From: Roseovarius sp.
GTDB lineage: Bacteria; Pseudomonadota; Alphaproteobacteria; Rhodobacterales; Rhodobacteraceae
Assembly (NCBI GenBank): GCA_021767845.1
Contig: JAASSQ010000196.1
Location: forward strand, 1-5,626
Reading direction: 5' to 3'
Length of the DNA: 5,626 nucleotides
Shown piece by piece: positions 5,257-5,626 of this stretch (position 1 is the stretch's first letter; each line of letters begins with the position of its first letter). Position numbers and translations under genes: made by a program. Under the pieces are notes generated by a model. That model was not told where the DNA came from. It saw only the letters and a list, made by a program, of their open reading frames with translations, and did no database searches.

Positions 5257-5626
5257 CCAGTCCCGCCCCTCCGCGCGCGCCTGTTCGCGCGCGCTTGGAT
5301 GCGCCGAGGGGCGGAACGGCACCTCGACCACCTCGGCCGGCACCGGCTGGCCCGACTGTTCCGAATACCGCTCGGGCAGCAGCACGCACAGTTGCGTGCC
5401 GAGTTCGGTCATCTCGGGCGGCACATGCGCCAGCGCGATATTGCACTCCAGCTCCGGCGACCACCAGGGCGAGGTGACATAGCCCACGCTCTTGCCCTCG
5501 GGCGACTGCACCAGCCAGAAATCCGGCGCGTAATCGGTGATCGGCGCCCCGCCCAACTTCAGCCCCGCCAGCTTCAGCTTGAAGGGATAGCGCCCCGCGT
5601 CGATCTCGGCCCGCTGTGCCTCCAGC
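5248..5626 (-). CDS. GcvT/aminomethyltransferase-family protein, C-terminal 125 codons (partial, runs off right edge)
   Basis: C-terminal end of a protein of the GcvT family (glycine-cleavage T-protein and folate-dependent demethylases), which move one-carbon groups to tetrahydrofolate. The visible part has the GcvT C-terminal barrel pattern: a strand LKLAGLKLGGAPI, then GKSVGYVTSPWWSPELECNI, where the GxVTSxxxSPxL signature is clear, then IALAHVPPE, LGTQLCVLLPE and a final strand containing AEVVEVPF. The tail after that strand, about 20 residues, is Arg/Ala-rich and probably disordered. The frame is open to the window edge and the true start lies outside. The catalytic N-terminal folate-binding domain is not visible, so the substrate (glycine cleavage, dimethylglycine/sarcosine, methoxy-aromatic or other) cannot be told. 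The extended sequence does not look like the canonical glycine-cleavage T-protein or the DMSP demethylase DmdA as I remember them. It is convergent with the lysine operon. Confidence 0.82.
   Translation of the reverse strand, partial: LEAQRAEIDAGRYPFKLKLAGLKLGGAPITDYAPDFWLVQSPEGKSVGYVTSPWWSPELECNIALAHVPPEMTELGTQLCVLLPERYSEQSGQPVPAEVVEVPFRPSAHPSAREQARAEGRDWAT

Noticed and set aside
5273..5294. GCGCGCGC inverted repeat with a 6-base loop
   Set aside because: It lies inside the GcvT-family coding region and reflects repeated Ala-Arg codons at the C-terminal tail; alternating GC is common by chance here.
1..5626. CRISPR arrays, tRNA or rRNA genes, insertion sequences, attachment sites
   Set aside because: No direct-repeat arrays, tRNA-like cloverleaf sequences, transposase motifs or terminal repeats were seen. 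The window is almost entirely ordinary metabolic coding sequence.

Overview
The window is a GC-rich stretch of bacterial chromosome with strong third-position G/C bias, canonical AAGGAG ribosome binding sites and tightly packed genes. Codon use, protein character and gene content suggest an alphaproteobacterium, probably Rhodobacterales/Roseobacter-like. That assignment is inferred from protein character alone; no marker gene for taxonomy is present.

Layout. Bases 1-1473 (minus strand) hold the N-terminal 491 codons of a molybdenum/tungsten formate dehydrogenase alpha subunit, which runs off the left edge. A 215-base divergent intergenic region (1474-1688) contains a perfect 16-bp palindrome and separates it from a plus-strand cluster of four genes (1689-5189). 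These encode a histidine-phosphatase-family protein, a beta-class-like glutathione S-transferase, a LYS1-type saccharopine dehydrogenase (lysine-forming) and a LYS9-type saccharopine dehydrogenase (glutamate-forming). Gaps between them are only 13, 11 and 3 bases and each internal start has a good Shine-Dalgarno sequence, so they are very likely one operon. After it comes a 58-base convergent gap with two perfect hairpins. The minus-strand C-terminal 125 codons of a GcvT/aminomethyltransferase-family protein (5248-5626) then run off the right edge.

How the genes work together. The LYS1-type and LYS9-type enzymes form the two-step saccharopine route between lysine plus 2-oxoglutarate and 2-aminoadipate 6-semialdehyde plus glutamate, encoded as separate fungal-type proteins. 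Because Proteobacteria normally make lysine by the diaminopimelate route, a catabolic direction is most likely. The semialdehyde dehydrogenase expected to follow is not in the window. The two upstream genes have no obvious pathway role, and both lack a residue usually important for their family's catalysis: Ser replaces the second catalytic His in the phosphatase, and Ile replaces the beta-class Cys in the GST. The flanking genes, formate dehydrogenase and a folate-dependent GcvT-type protein, both point to one-carbon metabolism and are oriented away from the lysine operon.

Nothing here amounts to a clearly new system. The best leads are the conserved-looking residue losses in the operon's two accessory genes, the absent His-Cys3 cluster in the formate dehydrogenase, and the intergenic palindrome.
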